64,000 nt of DNA from Microbacterium pumilum (GCF_039530225.1 NZ_BAAAOH010000001.1:3286001-3350000); one strand, 5' to 3'. Positions 33,869 through 43,004 are shown, counted from the first letter of the stretch. Made by a program: numbers and translations. Notes: generated from the sequence alone by a model not told the origin.

Positions 33869-35290
33869 ATGAGCACGACAGGCGACAGCGATACGATCGC
33901 ACAGACCGACTCCGAGTCCCCCTCCACCACCGTCAACCGGCGCCAGCCGTTCGGCCAGGGTTTCCTCGACACCATCTCGACCGGATGGGCGGATCGGCCG
34001 GCATCGGCACCCCCGCAGCGCGAGCAGGCTGTGTTCGCCAGCGCGCGACGCAGCGCGGTGTCTGCGGCGTTCCCCGGTAGGCGCATCGTGGTGCCGGCCG
34101 GTGAACTCAAGCAGCGCAGCAATGACACCGACTATCCGTTCCGGGCGCACTCGGCCTTCTCGCACCTCACGGGCTGGGCGGCCGACTCCGAGCCCGACTC
34201 CACTCTCGTCCTCGATCCCCGACCCGATGGCGGCCACGAGGCGACGCTGTACTTCCGCGAGCGCGCCGACCGCACGACGCCCGAGTTCTACTCCAACGCG
34301 TCGATCGGCGAGTTCTGGATCGGGCCGCGCCCGTCGCTCGGCGGCGTGGCGACGGACCTGGGACTCCCGACGAAGCACATCGACGCATTCGAAGCCGGCG
34401 ACGACGACCTGGTGGTGGACGTCGACGACGAGCTCACCCGGTTCGTCTCGGAACTGCGGCTCACGAAGGACGCGTACGAGATCGCGCAGATGCGGCTCGC
34501 GGTCGAGGTGACGGCGCGCGGGTTCGACGACATCGTCGCGAACCTTCCTGCGATCATCGAGCACCCGCACGGCGAGCGCATCGTCGAGGGCGTCTTCCAT
34601 CAGCGGGCGCGCTCCGACGGCAACACCGTCGGCTATGACACGATCGCGGCGGCCGGCTCGCACGCGTGCTACCTGCACTGGACCCGCAATGACGGCGCCG
34701 TCGTGCCGGGCGACCTCATCCTGGTGGATGCCGGCGTCGAGGTGGACAGTCTCTACACCGCCGACATCACCCGGACGCTGCCGGTCAGCGGCCACTTCAC
34801 CGAAGTGCAGCGTCGCGTCTACGAGACCGTGCGCGAGGCTGCGGATGCCGGATTCGCAGCCGCCCGCCTCGGCGTGAAGTTCCGCGACGTACACGAGGCG
34901 GCGATGCAGGTCATCGCGCGACGCGTCGCCGAGTGGGGGCTGCTTCCCGTGACCGCCGAGGAGGCGCTCGATGCCGACAAGGGCGGACACCACCGTCGCT
35001 ACATGGTGCACGGCACGAGCCACCACCTCGGCATCGACGTTCACGACTGCGCGCAGGCCCGTCGCGAGATGTACTACGACGGCATCCTCGAACCCGGCAT
35101 GGTCTTCACGATCGAGCCGGGGCTGTACTTCCAGATCGACGACCTCACCGTGCCCCAGGAGTACCGGGGCATCGGCGTGCGCATCGAGGACGACATCGTC
35201 ATGACCGCCGAGGGACCCGTCAACCTCTCGGCCGCCATCCCCCGCACCGCGGACGAGGTCGAGGCCTGGATCGCCCGACTGAACCCCTGA
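33869..35290 (+). CDS. pepP: Xaa-Pro aminopeptidase (M24B, aminopeptidase P)
   Basis: A 473-residue enzyme with an N-terminal creatinase-like domain (about 50-200, including SHLTGW and DSTLVLDP) and a C-terminal pita-bread domain. The five metal ligands are in LVDAGVEVD (Asp about 287), YTADITRTLP (Asp about 299), HGTSHHLGIDVHD (His about 385), IEPGLYF (Glu) and VRIEDDIVM (Glu). It removes N-terminal residues preceding proline. ATG 33869 is 6 nt after a GAGACT box. The gamma-glutamyltransferase gene follows after 5 bp, suggesting a peptide-salvage operon. Confidence 0.94.
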   Translation: MSTTGDSDTIAQTDSESPSTTVNRRQPFGQGFLDTISTGWADRPASAPPQREQAVFASARRSAVSAAFPGRRIVVPAGELKQRSNDTDYPFRAHSAFSHLTGWAADSEPDSTLVLDPRPDGGHEATLYFRERADRTTPEFYSNASIGEFWIGPRPSLGGVATDLGLPTKHIDAFEAGDDDLVVDVDDELTRFVSELRLTKDAYEIAQMRLAVEVTARGFDDIVANLPAIIEHPHGERIVEGVFHQRARSDGNTVGYDTIAAAGSHACYLHWTRNDGAVVPGDLILVDAGVEVDSLYTADITRTLPVSGHFTEVQRRVYETVREAADAGFAAARLGVKFRDVHEAAMQVIARRVAEWGLLPVTAEEALDADKGGHHRRYMVHGTSHHLGIDVHDCAQARREMYYDGILEPGMVFTIEPGLYFQIDDLTVPQEYRGIGVRIEDDIVMTAEGPVNLSAAIPRTADEVEAWIARLNP

Positions 35291-35295
35291 CCCGC

Positions 35296-37098
35296 GTGGC
35301 CTACACCGCTCCCCCGTCGTTCACGACGCGTCCGACCCTGTCGGGAACGTTCGGGATGGCGGCATCCACGCACTGGCTGGCGACGGCGAGCGCGCAGAGT
35401 GTGCTCGAGCGCGGCGGCAACGCGTTCGACGCCGTGGTCGCCGGTGCGTTCGTGCTCCACATCGTCGAACCGCACCTCAACGGCCCCGGCGGTGACCTCG
35501 TCGGTATCTTCGCGACCGCGGATGACGCGACGCCCACGGTGCTGATGGGCCAGGGTCCCGCTCCCGCCGGCGCCACGATCGAGCGATTCCGGGCCGAGGG
35601 GCTCGACCTCGTCCCCGGCGCGGGCGGCCTCGCGGCGGCGATCCCGGGCGCGGTGGACGCGTGGCTCCTGCTGCTGCGCGACCACGGCACGTGGGAGCTC
35701 ACGGACGTCCTCGCCTACGCCATCGGCTACGCCCGAGACGGACACGCGCTCGGACCGGCCGCAGCCGCCACGATCGGCCGCGTCGCGAGCCTGTTCATGC
35801 GGGACTGGACCACCTCGGCCGACCTGTGGATGCCGGGAGGCGCACCGCCGGCCGCCGGCACCGTGGTGCGCAACCCCGCGTATGCCGCGGTGCTGGACGG
35901 TCTCGTGCACGCGTCGTGCACGGTGCGCGACGACGGACCGATCGGCCGCGCCGCGCGGATCGACGCCGCGCGCAGCGAATGGAAATCAGGCCTCGTCGCG
36001 CAGGAGGCGGCCGCGTTCGTCGCCGCTCCGCACCGGCACTCCAGCGGCGGGCTCCACGCCGGAGTGATCGGCGTCGACGACTTCGCGTCGTTCGACGCCG
36101 GCTACGAGCCCGCAGTGACCGGCGAATTCCGCGGACGCACGATCGCGAAGGCGGGGCCCTGGACCCAGGGGCCTGCGATCCTGCAGACGCTCGGGATGCT
36201 CGAGCCACTGGCGGACGACCTTCTCGATCCGTCGCAGGAGGAGGGTGCCCACACCATCCTCGAGGCACAGAAGCTCGCGTTCGCCGACCGCGACGCGTGG
36301 TTCGGCGACGACGACGTCGACCTCGACGCGCTCCTTTCCGCCGACTACCTGGACGAGCGCCGGTCGCTGATCGACGGCGAGGCATCGACCGCGTTTCGCC
36401 CTGGCGCCCTGCGAGGTCGCGCCGCATCCCACCCACCGCTGCGCACGACGCCGGCATCGGCCACGGCTCTCGGCGTCGGTGAGCCGACCGTTGCGAAGTC
36501 CGGTGAGACGCGCGGGGACACGTGCCACATCGACGTGATCGACCGGTGGGGAAACATCATCTCGGTCACCCCGTCGGGCGGGTGGCTGCAGTCCTCGCCG
36601 ACGATCCCCGCGCTCGGCTTCTGCCTCGGCACCCGCCTTCAGATGACGTGGCTGGAGCCGGGACTCACGTCGACGCTGCGACCCGGCAGACGGCCTCGTA
36701 CGACGCTCACGCCCACGCTGGTGCTTCATGACGGGCTGCCGGAGTTCGCCATCGGCTCCCCCGGCGGCGATCAGCAGGACCAGTGGCAGCTGCTGGTGCT
36801 GCTGCGCATGATCGTGGGCGGGTACTCACCGCAGCAGGCGATCGACGCTCCAGCCCTGCACACGACCGCTCTCGTGGACTCGTTCTGGCCTCGCACGTGG
36901 GACCCGGCGGGCGCCGTGGTGGAGGACCGCCTGGGCGACGACGTCATCGCCGGGCTCGAGCGTCGGGGCCACGTCGTGACCCGTGCGGGCGACTGGTCGC
37001 TCGGCCGGGTCTCGGCGGTCGGACGCGATGCGTCCACGGGCCTCGTCTGGGGCGCCGCCAATCCGCGAGGCATGCAGGGCTACGCCGCCGGTCGCTGA
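35296..37098 (+). CDS. ggt: Gamma-glutamyltransferase family protein
   Basis: A 600-residue Ntn-hydrolase proenzyme. The N-terminal part has GGNAFDAVVAGAFVLHIVEPHLNGPGGD, a GGT hallmark. The nucleophile that would be freed by autocleavage is Thr409 in RGDTCHIDVIDRWGN, followed by SVTPSGG and a C-terminal FAIGSPGGDQQDQWQ. No signal peptide is seen, so it may be cytoplasmic. GGTs cleave glutathione-type gamma-glutamyl bonds; some relatives act on other amides. GTG 35296 lies 5 bp after the pepP stop. Confidence 0.9.
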   Translation: MAYTAPPSFTTRPTLSGTFGMAASTHWLATASAQSVLERGGNAFDAVVAGAFVLHIVEPHLNGPGGDLVGIFATADDATPTVLMGQGPAPAGATIERFRAEGLDLVPGAGGLAAAIPGAVDAWLLLLRDHGTWELTDVLAYAIGYARDGHALGPAAAATIGRVASLFMRDWTTSADLWMPGGAPPAAGTVVRNPAYAAVLDGLVHASCTVRDDGPIGRAARIDAARSEWKSGLVAQEAAAFVAAPHRHSSGGLHAGVIGVDDFASFDAGYEPAVTGEFRGRTIAKAGPWTQGPAILQTLGMLEPLADDLLDPSQEEGAHTILEAQKLAFADRDAWFGDDDVDLDALLSADYLDERRSLIDGEASTAFRPGALRGRAASHPPLRTTPASATALGVGEPTVAKSGETRGDTCHIDVIDRWGNIISVTPSGGWLQSSPTIPALGFCLGTRLQMTWLEPGLTSTLRPGRRPRTTLTPTLVLHDGLPEFAIGSPGGDQQDQWQLLVLLRMIVGGYSPQQAIDAPALHTTALVDSFWPRTWDPAGAVVEDRLGDDVIAGLERRGHVVTRAGDWSLGRVSAVGRDASTGLVWGAANPRGMQGYAAGR

Positions 37099-37106
37099 GC
37101 TCGCCG

Positions 37107-37790
37107 TCAGGCGCGTTCCCGCATCCACGTCGCAACGAGGCCGGCCAGCTCCTCGCCGATCGCGTCCGCGGACCGCTTGGCACCCTTCACCTCGAAGGAG
37201 TGGCCGCCGCCCTTGATCCACGCGATGGCAGCGTCCTGACAGCTTGCGACGGCTTCCTCGAGCTGCGCATGAGGGTCGATGAACGGGTCAGTCGTCCCCT
37301 CCACGAACAGCTGGGGCTGCACGACATCCGGCAGGTGAGCGACGCGCGCCTTGGACGGATCGCCGGGCGGATGCAGCGGATAGCCGAGGTAGATGAGCCC
37401 GGAGGGGTCGATCACGCCCTCGGCAGCCGCCATCGACGCCATGCGCCCGCCGTACGACTTGCCCGCCGCCCACACCGGCACCCCGCCACCCACGTGAGAT
37501 GCGAACGCGCCGATCGCCGCCCAGGTCGCGACGGCGTGCGCAGCCGGGCCGGGCATCCGTCGCCCCGCCTCGACGTAGGGGAAGTTGAAGCGCACGGTGG
37601 CGACGCCCAGCTCGTTCATGCCGCGTGCGAAGCCGAGCAGGAACGGATGCCGGTACCCCGTGCCGGCTCCGTGGGCGAGGGCGATGGTCGCCCAGGCATC
37701 CACAGGCACGGTGCTGTCGGCCGACACCTCGACCGCACCGGCGGGCAGCGACACCGTGACACGGTGTCCTGCAGGCGCAATGTCGGCCAT
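37107..37790 (-). CDS. Small alpha/beta hydrolase (KANL3/Tex30-like)
   Basis: A 227-residue alpha/beta hydrolase. The triad is Ser112 in AAGKSYGGRM, Asp168 in VEGTTDPF and His197 in GGGHSFEVK, with an early ALAHGAG oxyanion region. The GKSYGGR nucleophile elbow is characteristic of the Tex30/KANL3-like dienelactone-hydrolase relatives. Substrate unknown. The ATG overlaps the stop of the upstream gene (TGATG) and GGAG lies 5 nt before it. Confidence 0.88.
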   Translation of the reverse strand: MADIAPAGHRVTVSLPAGAVEVSADSTVPVDAWATIALAHGAGTGYRHPFLLGFARGMNELGVATVRFNFPYVEAGRRMPGPAAHAVATWAAIGAFASHVGGGVPVWAAGKSYGGRMASMAAAEGVIDPSGLIYLGYPLHPPGDPSKARVAHLPDVVQPQLFVEGTTDPFIDPHAQLEEAVASCQDAAIAWIKGGGHSFEVKGAKRSADAIGEELAGLVATWMRERA

Positions 37791-38479
37791 CAGGACTCCG
37801 GCCGGGCTCGCGGGATCTCTTCGTCCCCCGCCAGTGGTACAGCCGCTCCCTCGACTCCTCCGCCTTCGACGGCCCCGGGCTCGCCGTCGGGGATGTCAGG
37901 CGTGGGATCGGAGTCGGCGGTGCTGACCCGCTCGCCATAGCGCGGCGGATCGGCCGGAGGTGCGTCGGGCGTCTCCACCCGCTCGGGCTCACGCGGCGGC
38001 GCGGCCGCTGCCTGGGTGCCGAGCACCTGCCGCGCGCGCTGGATGCTCGTCGCACTCACGGTCACCTCGTAACTGTCCGCGACGACCTGCATCACAGATG
38101 CGAAATCCCGCCGGCGCCGGACGAACGAGTAGGTCACGATGCTCAGCAGCATGCCGATCGCGATACCCACGAACAGCACGCCGACGAACGCCTGGATCGG
38201 CACCGAGGGCGACCCGATCACGAGGATCGCCGAGAAGAGAAGTCCGAGCAGCAGACCGTTGATGGCGCCGGAACGGGCCGCCGCTGCATATCCCAGTCGA
38301 CCCGTCACGCGCTCCACCGACCGCAGGTCCTTGCCCACGATCGCGATGTCGCGCGCGGGGATGTCGGCGGCGATGAGCGTCGAGACGGCCTTCTGCGCGG
38401 CCTCGTAAGTCGGGAAGTTCGCAACGGTCTGGCCGACCTCATCGCGCCCCTGCGGCATCCGCCCGCCCATCATGCTCAT
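37790..38479 (-). CDS. General stress protein 17M-like (YflT domain) membrane protein
   Basis: A 229-residue protein. The N-terminal domain (VANFPTYEAAQKAVSTLIAADIPARDIAIVGKDL) matches the heat-induced YflT/GSP17M domain. Two membrane helices (about 76-97 and 103-124) follow, and the last 70 residues are acidic and Pro-rich, probably disordered. The first ATG (38479) has GGATGGAG upstream. Its stop overlaps the hydrolase start. A stress role is inferred from the domain name only. Confidence 0.85.
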   Translation of the reverse strand: MSMMGGRMPQGRDEVGQTVANFPTYEAAQKAVSTLIAADIPARDIAIVGKDLRSVERVTGRLGYAAAARSGAINGLLLGLLFSAILVIGSPSVPIQAFVGVLFVGIAIGMLLSIVTYSFVRRRRDFASVMQVVADSYEVTVSATSIQRARQVLGTQAAAAPPREPERVETPDAPPADPPRYGERVSTADSDPTPDIPDGEPGAVEGGGVEGAAVPLAGDEEIPRARPES

Positions 38480-38519
38480 CTCTCCATCCTTCCACGGTCT
38501 CCGGGCTACGCTGGGACGC

Positions 38520-39809
38520 GTGAGCACGCAGAGGGTATTCGTCGCGCGCCTGTCCGGGTGCTCCGTCTTCGACCCCGTGGGCGACCGTCTCGGCAAGGTC
38601 CGCGACGCCGTCGTCATCTATCGCAAGGACGATCCGCCGCGCGTCGTGGGCCTCGTCGTCGAGATCCCCGGCCGCCGCCACGTGTTCGTGTCCATCGGCC
38701 GGGTCACGTCCATAGCGACCGGCCAGGTGATCACGACGGGGCTCATCAACGTCCGCCGGTTCCAGCAGCGCGGGGGCGAGGTACGGGTCCTGTCCGAGCT
38801 CGTCGGACGCCGAGTCCACCTCGTGGACGGCAGTGGCACCGCCGTCATCGAAGACGTCGCGATCGAGCGGAACCGGCTGGGCGAATGGGATGTCGGTCAG
38901 CTGTTCCTGCGTCGCCCGCGCACCAGCGCATCTCCCTTCGCGAAAGGCCCCACGACGTTCGCCGTGTGGAAGGACGTGCGCGAAGACCAGATCCCCGGGG
39001 AGGCGCAGTCCGCCGAGCAGCTCGTCGCCACATACGCAGATCTGCGTCCCGCCGACCTGGCGAACACCCTGCTCGATCTCTCTGACGCGCGCATGATCGA
39101 AGTCGCCGAAGAGCTCTCCGACGAGCGACTCGCCGACGCACTTGAGGAGATGCCCGAGGAAGAGCAGGTCCACATCCTCGAGCAGCTCGGCGACGAGCGC
39201 GCTGCCGACATCCTCGACGCCATGGAGCCGGATGACGCCGCCGACCTGCTCGGACAGCTGCCCGAGCAGCGCTCCGAGGAGCTCCTCGACCTGATGGAAC
39301 CGGAAGAGGCCGAGGACGTGCGCGCCCTTCTGCAGTACGGCCCCGACACCGCCGGCGGTCTCATGACGAGCGAGCCGATCGTGCTGTCGGCAGATGCCAC
39401 GGTCGCCGAGGCGCTCGCCCTCATCCGCCGCCACGAGCTGCACCCTGCCCTCGCCGCGGCGGTGTTCATCACGCTGCCGCCGTTCGAGACGCCGACCGGC
39501 CGGCTGCTGGGCACCGTGCACTTCCAGCGGATGCTGCGCTATCCCCCACACGAGCGTCTGGGCGCGATCATCGACGACACGCTCGACCCGGTCCCCGCCA
39601 CGGCGACGGCCGCCGAGGTGGCACGCATGCTGGCGAGCTACAACCTCGTCTCGCTCCCCGTCGTCGACCAGGCTCGGCGGCTCGTGGGTGCGGTGAGCGT
39701 GGACGACGTGCTCGACTACCTGCTGCCCGATGACTGGCGTTCCCACGACGATGACGGGCCCGCCGCGTCGGTCTCGACGTCGACTGCGAGCATTCCGAGG
39801 AGGCGTTGA
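38520..39809 (+). CDS. MgtE N-terminal/CBS-domain protein without membrane part
   Basis: A 429-residue protein with an N-terminal PRC-barrel-like part (FVARLSGCSVFDPVGDRLGKVRDAVV, about 5-150), an MgtE N domain with helical repeats (EVAEELSDERLADALEEMPE, VHILEQLGDERAADILDAM) and two CBS motifs (TAGGLMTSEPIVLSADATV and SLPVVDQARRLVGAVSVDDV). MgtE channels have five C-terminal membrane helices, which are absent, so this is probably a soluble nucleotide- or Mg-sensing protein working with the next gene product. GTG 38520 is 7 nt after TACGCT (38507-38512). The stop overlaps the DUF1003 start (TGATG). Confidence 0.9.
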   Translation: MSTQRVFVARLSGCSVFDPVGDRLGKVRDAVVIYRKDDPPRVVGLVVEIPGRRHVFVSIGRVTSIATGQVITTGLINVRRFQQRGGEVRVLSELVGRRVHLVDGSGTAVIEDVAIERNRLGEWDVGQLFLRRPRTSASPFAKGPTTFAVWKDVREDQIPGEAQSAEQLVATYADLRPADLANTLLDLSDARMIEVAEELSDERLADALEEMPEEEQVHILEQLGDERAADILDAMEPDDAADLLGQLPEQRSEELLDLMEPEEAEDVRALLQYGPDTAGGLMTSEPIVLSADATVAEALALIRRHELHPALAAAVFITLPPFETPTGRLLGTVHFQRMLRYPPHERLGAIIDDTLDPVPATATAAEVARMLASYNLVSLPVVDQARRLVGAVSVDDVLDYLLPDDWRSHDDDGPAASVSTSTASIPRRR

Positions 39810-40339
39810 TGGCGCGACAGTCACGCCTGCCGTCGCTGGATGCGCCGCTCGGACGCACCGGCATGCTCCAGCGCGCGCCGCAGCCCTCGCAGGACCGTTT
39901 CGGGCGCTTCTCCGAGGCGTTCGCGCGCGGGATGGGCACCTCGGGCTTCCTCATCGGGATGACGATCTTCGTCGTCTTGTGGCTCGCATGGAACACCTTC
40001 GCCCCGCGGGAGCTGCAGTTCGACCCGCGCGAATACAACTACACGCTGCTGACCCTCATCCTGTCGCTGCAGGCGTCGTATGCCGCGCCGCTCATCCTGC
40101 TCGCGCAGAACCGGCAGGATGACCGCGACCGCGTGCAGATCGAGCAGGACCGCCAGCGCGCCGAGCGCAATCTCGCCGACACCGAGTACCTCGCCCGCGA
40201 GATCGTGGCGCTGCGGATGGCGCTCACCGACGTCTCGGATGAGGTCGTCACGAGAGACGTGCTGCGCACCGAGCTGCGGGCCGCGCTCGAGCGTTTCGAT
40301 GTGCGCGCCGAACGGGCCGAGGACGGCGCCGGCCGATGA
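39809..40339 (+). CDS. DUF1003 membrane protein
   Basis: A 176-residue protein with two membrane helices (about 48-66 and 78-98) around the DUF1003 signature FIGMTIFVVLWLAWN... and DPREYNYTLLTLILSLQASYAAPLIL, then a charged coiled-coil-like segment (NRQDDRDRVQIEQDRQRAE). Function unknown; the pairing with the MgtE-like protein is common in actinobacteria. GAGGAGG precedes the ATG, and both ends overlap neighbours by 1 and 4 bp. Confidence 0.9.
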   Translation: MARQSRLPSLDAPLGRTGMLQRAPQPSQDRFGRFSEAFARGMGTSGFLIGMTIFVVLWLAWNTFAPRELQFDPREYNYTLLTLILSLQASYAAPLILLAQNRQDDRDRVQIEQDRQRAERNLADTEYLAREIVALRMALTDVSDEVVTRDVLRTELRAALERFDVRAERAEDGAGR

Positions 40340-41490
40340 CGGTCGCCGACGCCGACGCCGTCCGGCGTGCCGTCGAAGCGGTCGTCGATCCGGAGCTGCG
40401 CCGCCCCATCGGCGAACTCGACATGGTGCGCGACATCTCGGTGGACGCCGAGGTCGCCCATGTCGGGATCGTCCTCACGATCGTCGGGTGTCCCGCCTCG
40501 GATCGCATCTCACGCGAGGTCACAGCGGCCGCGGCATCCGTCGCCGGCATCTCGGATGTCGCACTGGAAGTCGGCGTGATGTCGCCCGACGAGCGCCGGG
40601 CGCTGACCGATCGCCTCCGCGGCGGACGCGCGGCGCGCGAGATGCCCTTCGGCCCCGGAACGCTGACGCGAGTCATCGCCGTCACGAGCGGCAAGGGCGG
40701 CGTGGGCAAGTCCACGGTCACCGCCAACCTCGCGGTCGCCCTCGCGGCTCGCGGACTGTCGGTCGGCCTGATCGATGCGGACGTCCACGGGTTCTCGATC
40801 CCCGGCCTGCTGGGGCTCGTCGGCGCCGACGGCAGTGCACCCCAGCCCACCCGCATCGACGACCTCATGCTGCCGCCGGTGGCCCACGGGGTGAAGGTGA
40901 TCTCGATCGGCATGTTCCTGCGCCGCACCGGCGGCGATGCACCCCTGGGGGCCGTGGCGTGGCGCGGGCCCATGCTGCACCGCACCGTGCAGCAGTTCCT
41001 GACGGACGTCTACTTCGGCGATCTCGACGTGCTGCTGATCGACATGCCGCCGGGCACCGGCGACGTGGCGATCTCGGTCGGGCAGCTCCTTCCCAACGCC
41101 GACGTCGTCGTCGTGACGACCCCGCAGGTCGCCGCGTCCGATATCGCGGTGCGCAGCGGGCTCGTCGCACGCCAGACCGGTCAGCGGATCGCCGGGGTCG
41201 TCGAGAACATGGCTGCCATGACACTGCCCGACGGCTCGCAGCTCGCACTGTTCGGCGCAGGCGGGGGCGCCGCTGTCGCGGCCGCGCTCTCGGAGCCGCC
41301 GGACCAGGTGCCTCTGCTGGCCTCCATTCCTCTCAGCGCTGCCCTGCGCGAAGACGCGGATGCCGGCATCCCCAGCGTCCTTGCACACCCCGACGACGTG
41401 GCATCCACAGCCATCGAGGGGCTCGCCACCGCGCTCACCGCCACACCGCGAGGCCTCTCCGGCCGGCCGCTGCCCTTCCGCCCGCGCTGA
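40336..41490 (+). CDS. mrp: Mrp/NBP35-type P-loop ATPase (iron-sulfur carrier family)
   Basis: A 384-residue protein with an N-terminal MIP18/DUF59 domain (1-85) and the deviant Walker A TSGKGGVGKSTVTANL (about 117-132), then LIDADVHGFSIPG and LIDMPPGTGD. Mrp proteins deliver Fe-S clusters, but the CPxC that normally follows VVENM is replaced here by AAMTLPDGSQLALFG, so cluster binding must differ. The ATG overlaps the DUF1003 stop (ATGA). A strong hairpin follows. Confidence 0.92.
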   Translation: MTVADADAVRRAVEAVVDPELRRPIGELDMVRDISVDAEVAHVGIVLTIVGCPASDRISREVTAAAASVAGISDVALEVGVMSPDERRALTDRLRGGRAAREMPFGPGTLTRVIAVTSGKGGVGKSTVTANLAVALAARGLSVGLIDADVHGFSIPGLLGLVGADGSAPQPTRIDDLMLPPVAHGVKVISIGMFLRRTGGDAPLGAVAWRGPMLHRTVQQFLTDVYFGDLDVLLIDMPPGTGDVAISVGQLLPNADVVVVTTPQVAASDIAVRSGLVARQTGQRIAGVVENMAAMTLPDGSQLALFGAGGGAAVAAALSEPPDQVPLLASIPLSAALREDADAGIPSVLAHPDDVASTAIEGLATALTATPRGLSGRPLPFRPR

Positions 41491-41503
41491 ATCCGGCCCG
41501 GAA

Positions 41504-41551
41504 GTCCGGGTTCCGCAGTTTCTGCGGCTCCGAAACCTGCGGAACCCGGAC
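41504..41551. terminator. Bidirectional terminator between mrp and tatB
   Basis: Perfect 15-bp arms GTCCGGGTTCCGCAG (41504-41518) and CTGCGGAACCCGGAC (41537-41551) lie between the two convergent stop codons. Confidence 0.8.
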
Positions 41552-41557
41552 CTCGCG

Positions 41558-41932
41558 TCAGGTCGCTTCGGCGTCGAACGGCGGAATCTCTCCCGGGACG
41601 AACGGCGTGCGGCGATTCTCATCGGGGGCGGCGGAGGACGCCAGCGTGGCCGTGGCGGCTCGGGGCGGGACGGGAGCATCGTCGAGCAGGGCCTCGCGGA
41701 TGATGCGTCGCGGGTCGTACTGCCGCGGATCGAGCGTTCGCCAGTCGAGGTCTTCGAAGTCGTCGCCCATCTCGTCCTTCACCCGGGTTCGGGCGGTCGA
41801 CAGCCACTCGCGGGCGCGCTTGGTGGCGGCAGCGAGAGCCTCGGCGTAGCGGGGCAGACGCTCGGGACCCACGACGAAGGCTGCGACGACACCGATCAGC
41901 AGCAGCTTCTCGATCGTGAGCCCGAAGAACAT
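41558..41932 (-). CDS. tatB: Twin-arginine translocase subunit TatB
   Basis: A 124-residue protein with one N-terminal membrane helix (LTIEKLLLIGVVAAFVVG, about 5-22), the TatA/B hinge motif GPERLPRYAE and a basic amphipathic helix (AATKRAREWLSTARTRVKDEMG). The acidic tail and length favour TatB over TatA. ATG 41932 is 6 nt after TAACCT (41939-41944), a leaderless start. TatB recognises twin-arginine signal peptides together with TatC, which is not in this window. Confidence 0.9.
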   Translation of the reverse strand: MFFGLTIEKLLLIGVVAAFVVGPERLPRYAEALAAATKRAREWLSTARTRVKDEMGDDFEDLDWRTLDPRQYDPRRIIREALLDDAPVPPRAATATLASSAAPDENRRTPFVPGEIPPFDAEAT

Positions 41933-42004
41933 GAGTTCAGGTTACCGCCGCGCCTCGGAGGCGGGCGCCCGCGGGACGCGTAGGCTGGCGCCCGGAGGGT
42001 GCAT

Positions 42005-42640
42005 ATGGGCGAGCAGGACGCGAACTACCGGTTCGCCGCGGAAGCGACGATCGAACCGGACCACATCGCCCGGGCCCGGGCACACGCCCTCGAGCTCGGA
42101 GCGGATCCCATCAGCCCCGGCGTCGGTGCGCAGTGCGCCGTCATCGCGGCCGCCTCCCAGGCCCTCAACATCGTCGAGATCGGCACCGGCGCGGGCGTGT
42201 CCGGTCTCTGGCTGCTCCACGGTTCGCCCCGGGCGACGCTCACCACGATCGACAACGAGCCCGAGCATCTGGCCGCTGCCCGACGGGTGTTCGCCGATGC
42301 CAAGGTGCCGCCCGCGCGCGCGCGGTTCATCACGGGCCGCGCCGCCGAGGTTCTCCCCCGCATGAACGAGGCGTCGTACGACATCGTGCTGGTCGACGCC
42401 GATCCCGAAGGCGTCATCGAATACGTGGAACATGGCCTGCGACTGGTGCGCGCCGGCGGAACCGTGCTCGTGCCGAGAGTGCTGGCCCGCGGCGCGGTGG
42501 CGGACCCGGTGCGCCGCGACCCCATCACGGTCGCCTATCGCTCCTTGATCCAAGAGACCCAGGCCTCGCCCGCGGTGATCGGTGCGCTCTCGATCGTCGG
42601 AGAAGGCCTGCTGCAGCTGACGACGATCGCCGCGGAGTGA
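42005..42640 (+). CDS. O-methyltransferase (COMT-like, SAM-dependent)
   Basis: A 211-residue class I methyltransferase with the SAM motif VEIGTGAGVSGLWLL (about 58-72), the acidic loop TIDNEPEHL, and YDIVLVDADPEGVIEYVEHGLRLVRAGG, including the metal-binding Asp of caffeoyl-CoA-type enzymes. Substrate unknown. The ATG at 42005 has GGAGG 6 nt upstream. It is divergent from tatB; in many actinobacteria sigE and an anti-sigma gene lie between such genes, but not here. Confidence 0.88.
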   Translation: MGEQDANYRFAAEATIEPDHIARARAHALELGADPISPGVGAQCAVIAAASQALNIVEIGTGAGVSGLWLLHGSPRATLTTIDNEPEHLAAARRVFADAKVPPARARFITGRAAEVLPRMNEASYDIVLVDADPEGVIEYVEHGLRLVRAGGTVLVPRVLARGAVADPVRRDPITVAYRSLIQETQASPAVIGALSIVGEGLLQLTTIAAE

Positions 42641-42666
42641 CAACCGCCTACCCGCCGCAGAACGCG

Positions 42667-42700
42667 AAGAACGGCCGACCTTGAGAGGTCGACCGCTCTT
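42667..42700. terminator. Bidirectional terminator after the O-methyltransferase gene
   Basis: Fifteen-base arms (42667-42681 and 42686-42700; core CGACCT/AGGTCG) pair at 13 positions around the loop TGAG, with A-rich and T-rich outer ends, between two convergent genes. Confidence 0.7.
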
Positions 42701-42714
42701 CGGGATGCTGGGGC

Positions 42715-42888
42715 TCAGACGGGCTGAACTACTCCGCCCAGCACATCGTAGAGTTCCCGTGCCTCAGCGTCGTTGACGGAGACGACGAGTCGACCGCCAC
42801 CCTCGAGCGGCACGCGCACGATGATGAGTCGACCCTCTTTCACGGCCTCCATCGGCCCGTCTCCGGTTCTCGGCTTCATGGCTGCCAT
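42715..42888 (-). CDS. DUF3117 small protein
   Basis: A 57-residue protein. It begins MAAMKPRTGDGPMEAVKEGR and continues with the conserved IIVRVPLEGGGRLVVSVNDAEARELYDVL, the hallmark of DUF3117, a family almost universal in actinobacteria. AAAAGGAG lies 5 nt before the ATG. A TAAACT box at 42922-42927 (minus strand) could be the -10, giving a short leader. Function unknown; it lies between the O-methyltransferase and mannosyltransferase genes. Confidence 0.92.
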   Translation of the reverse strand: MAAMKPRTGDGPMEAVKEGRLIIVRVPLEGGGRLVVSVNDAEARELYDVLGGVVQPV

Positions 42889-43004
42889 TGCGGCTCCTTT
42901 TCATGGGGGGTCTGTCAGTGAAGTTTATCGTGCGGTCAGGACGGGGGATAAATCGCGGCGAAATCCTGTGGACGCGCGCTGGTTCGGGATGCGTTCGTCC
43001 CGCG

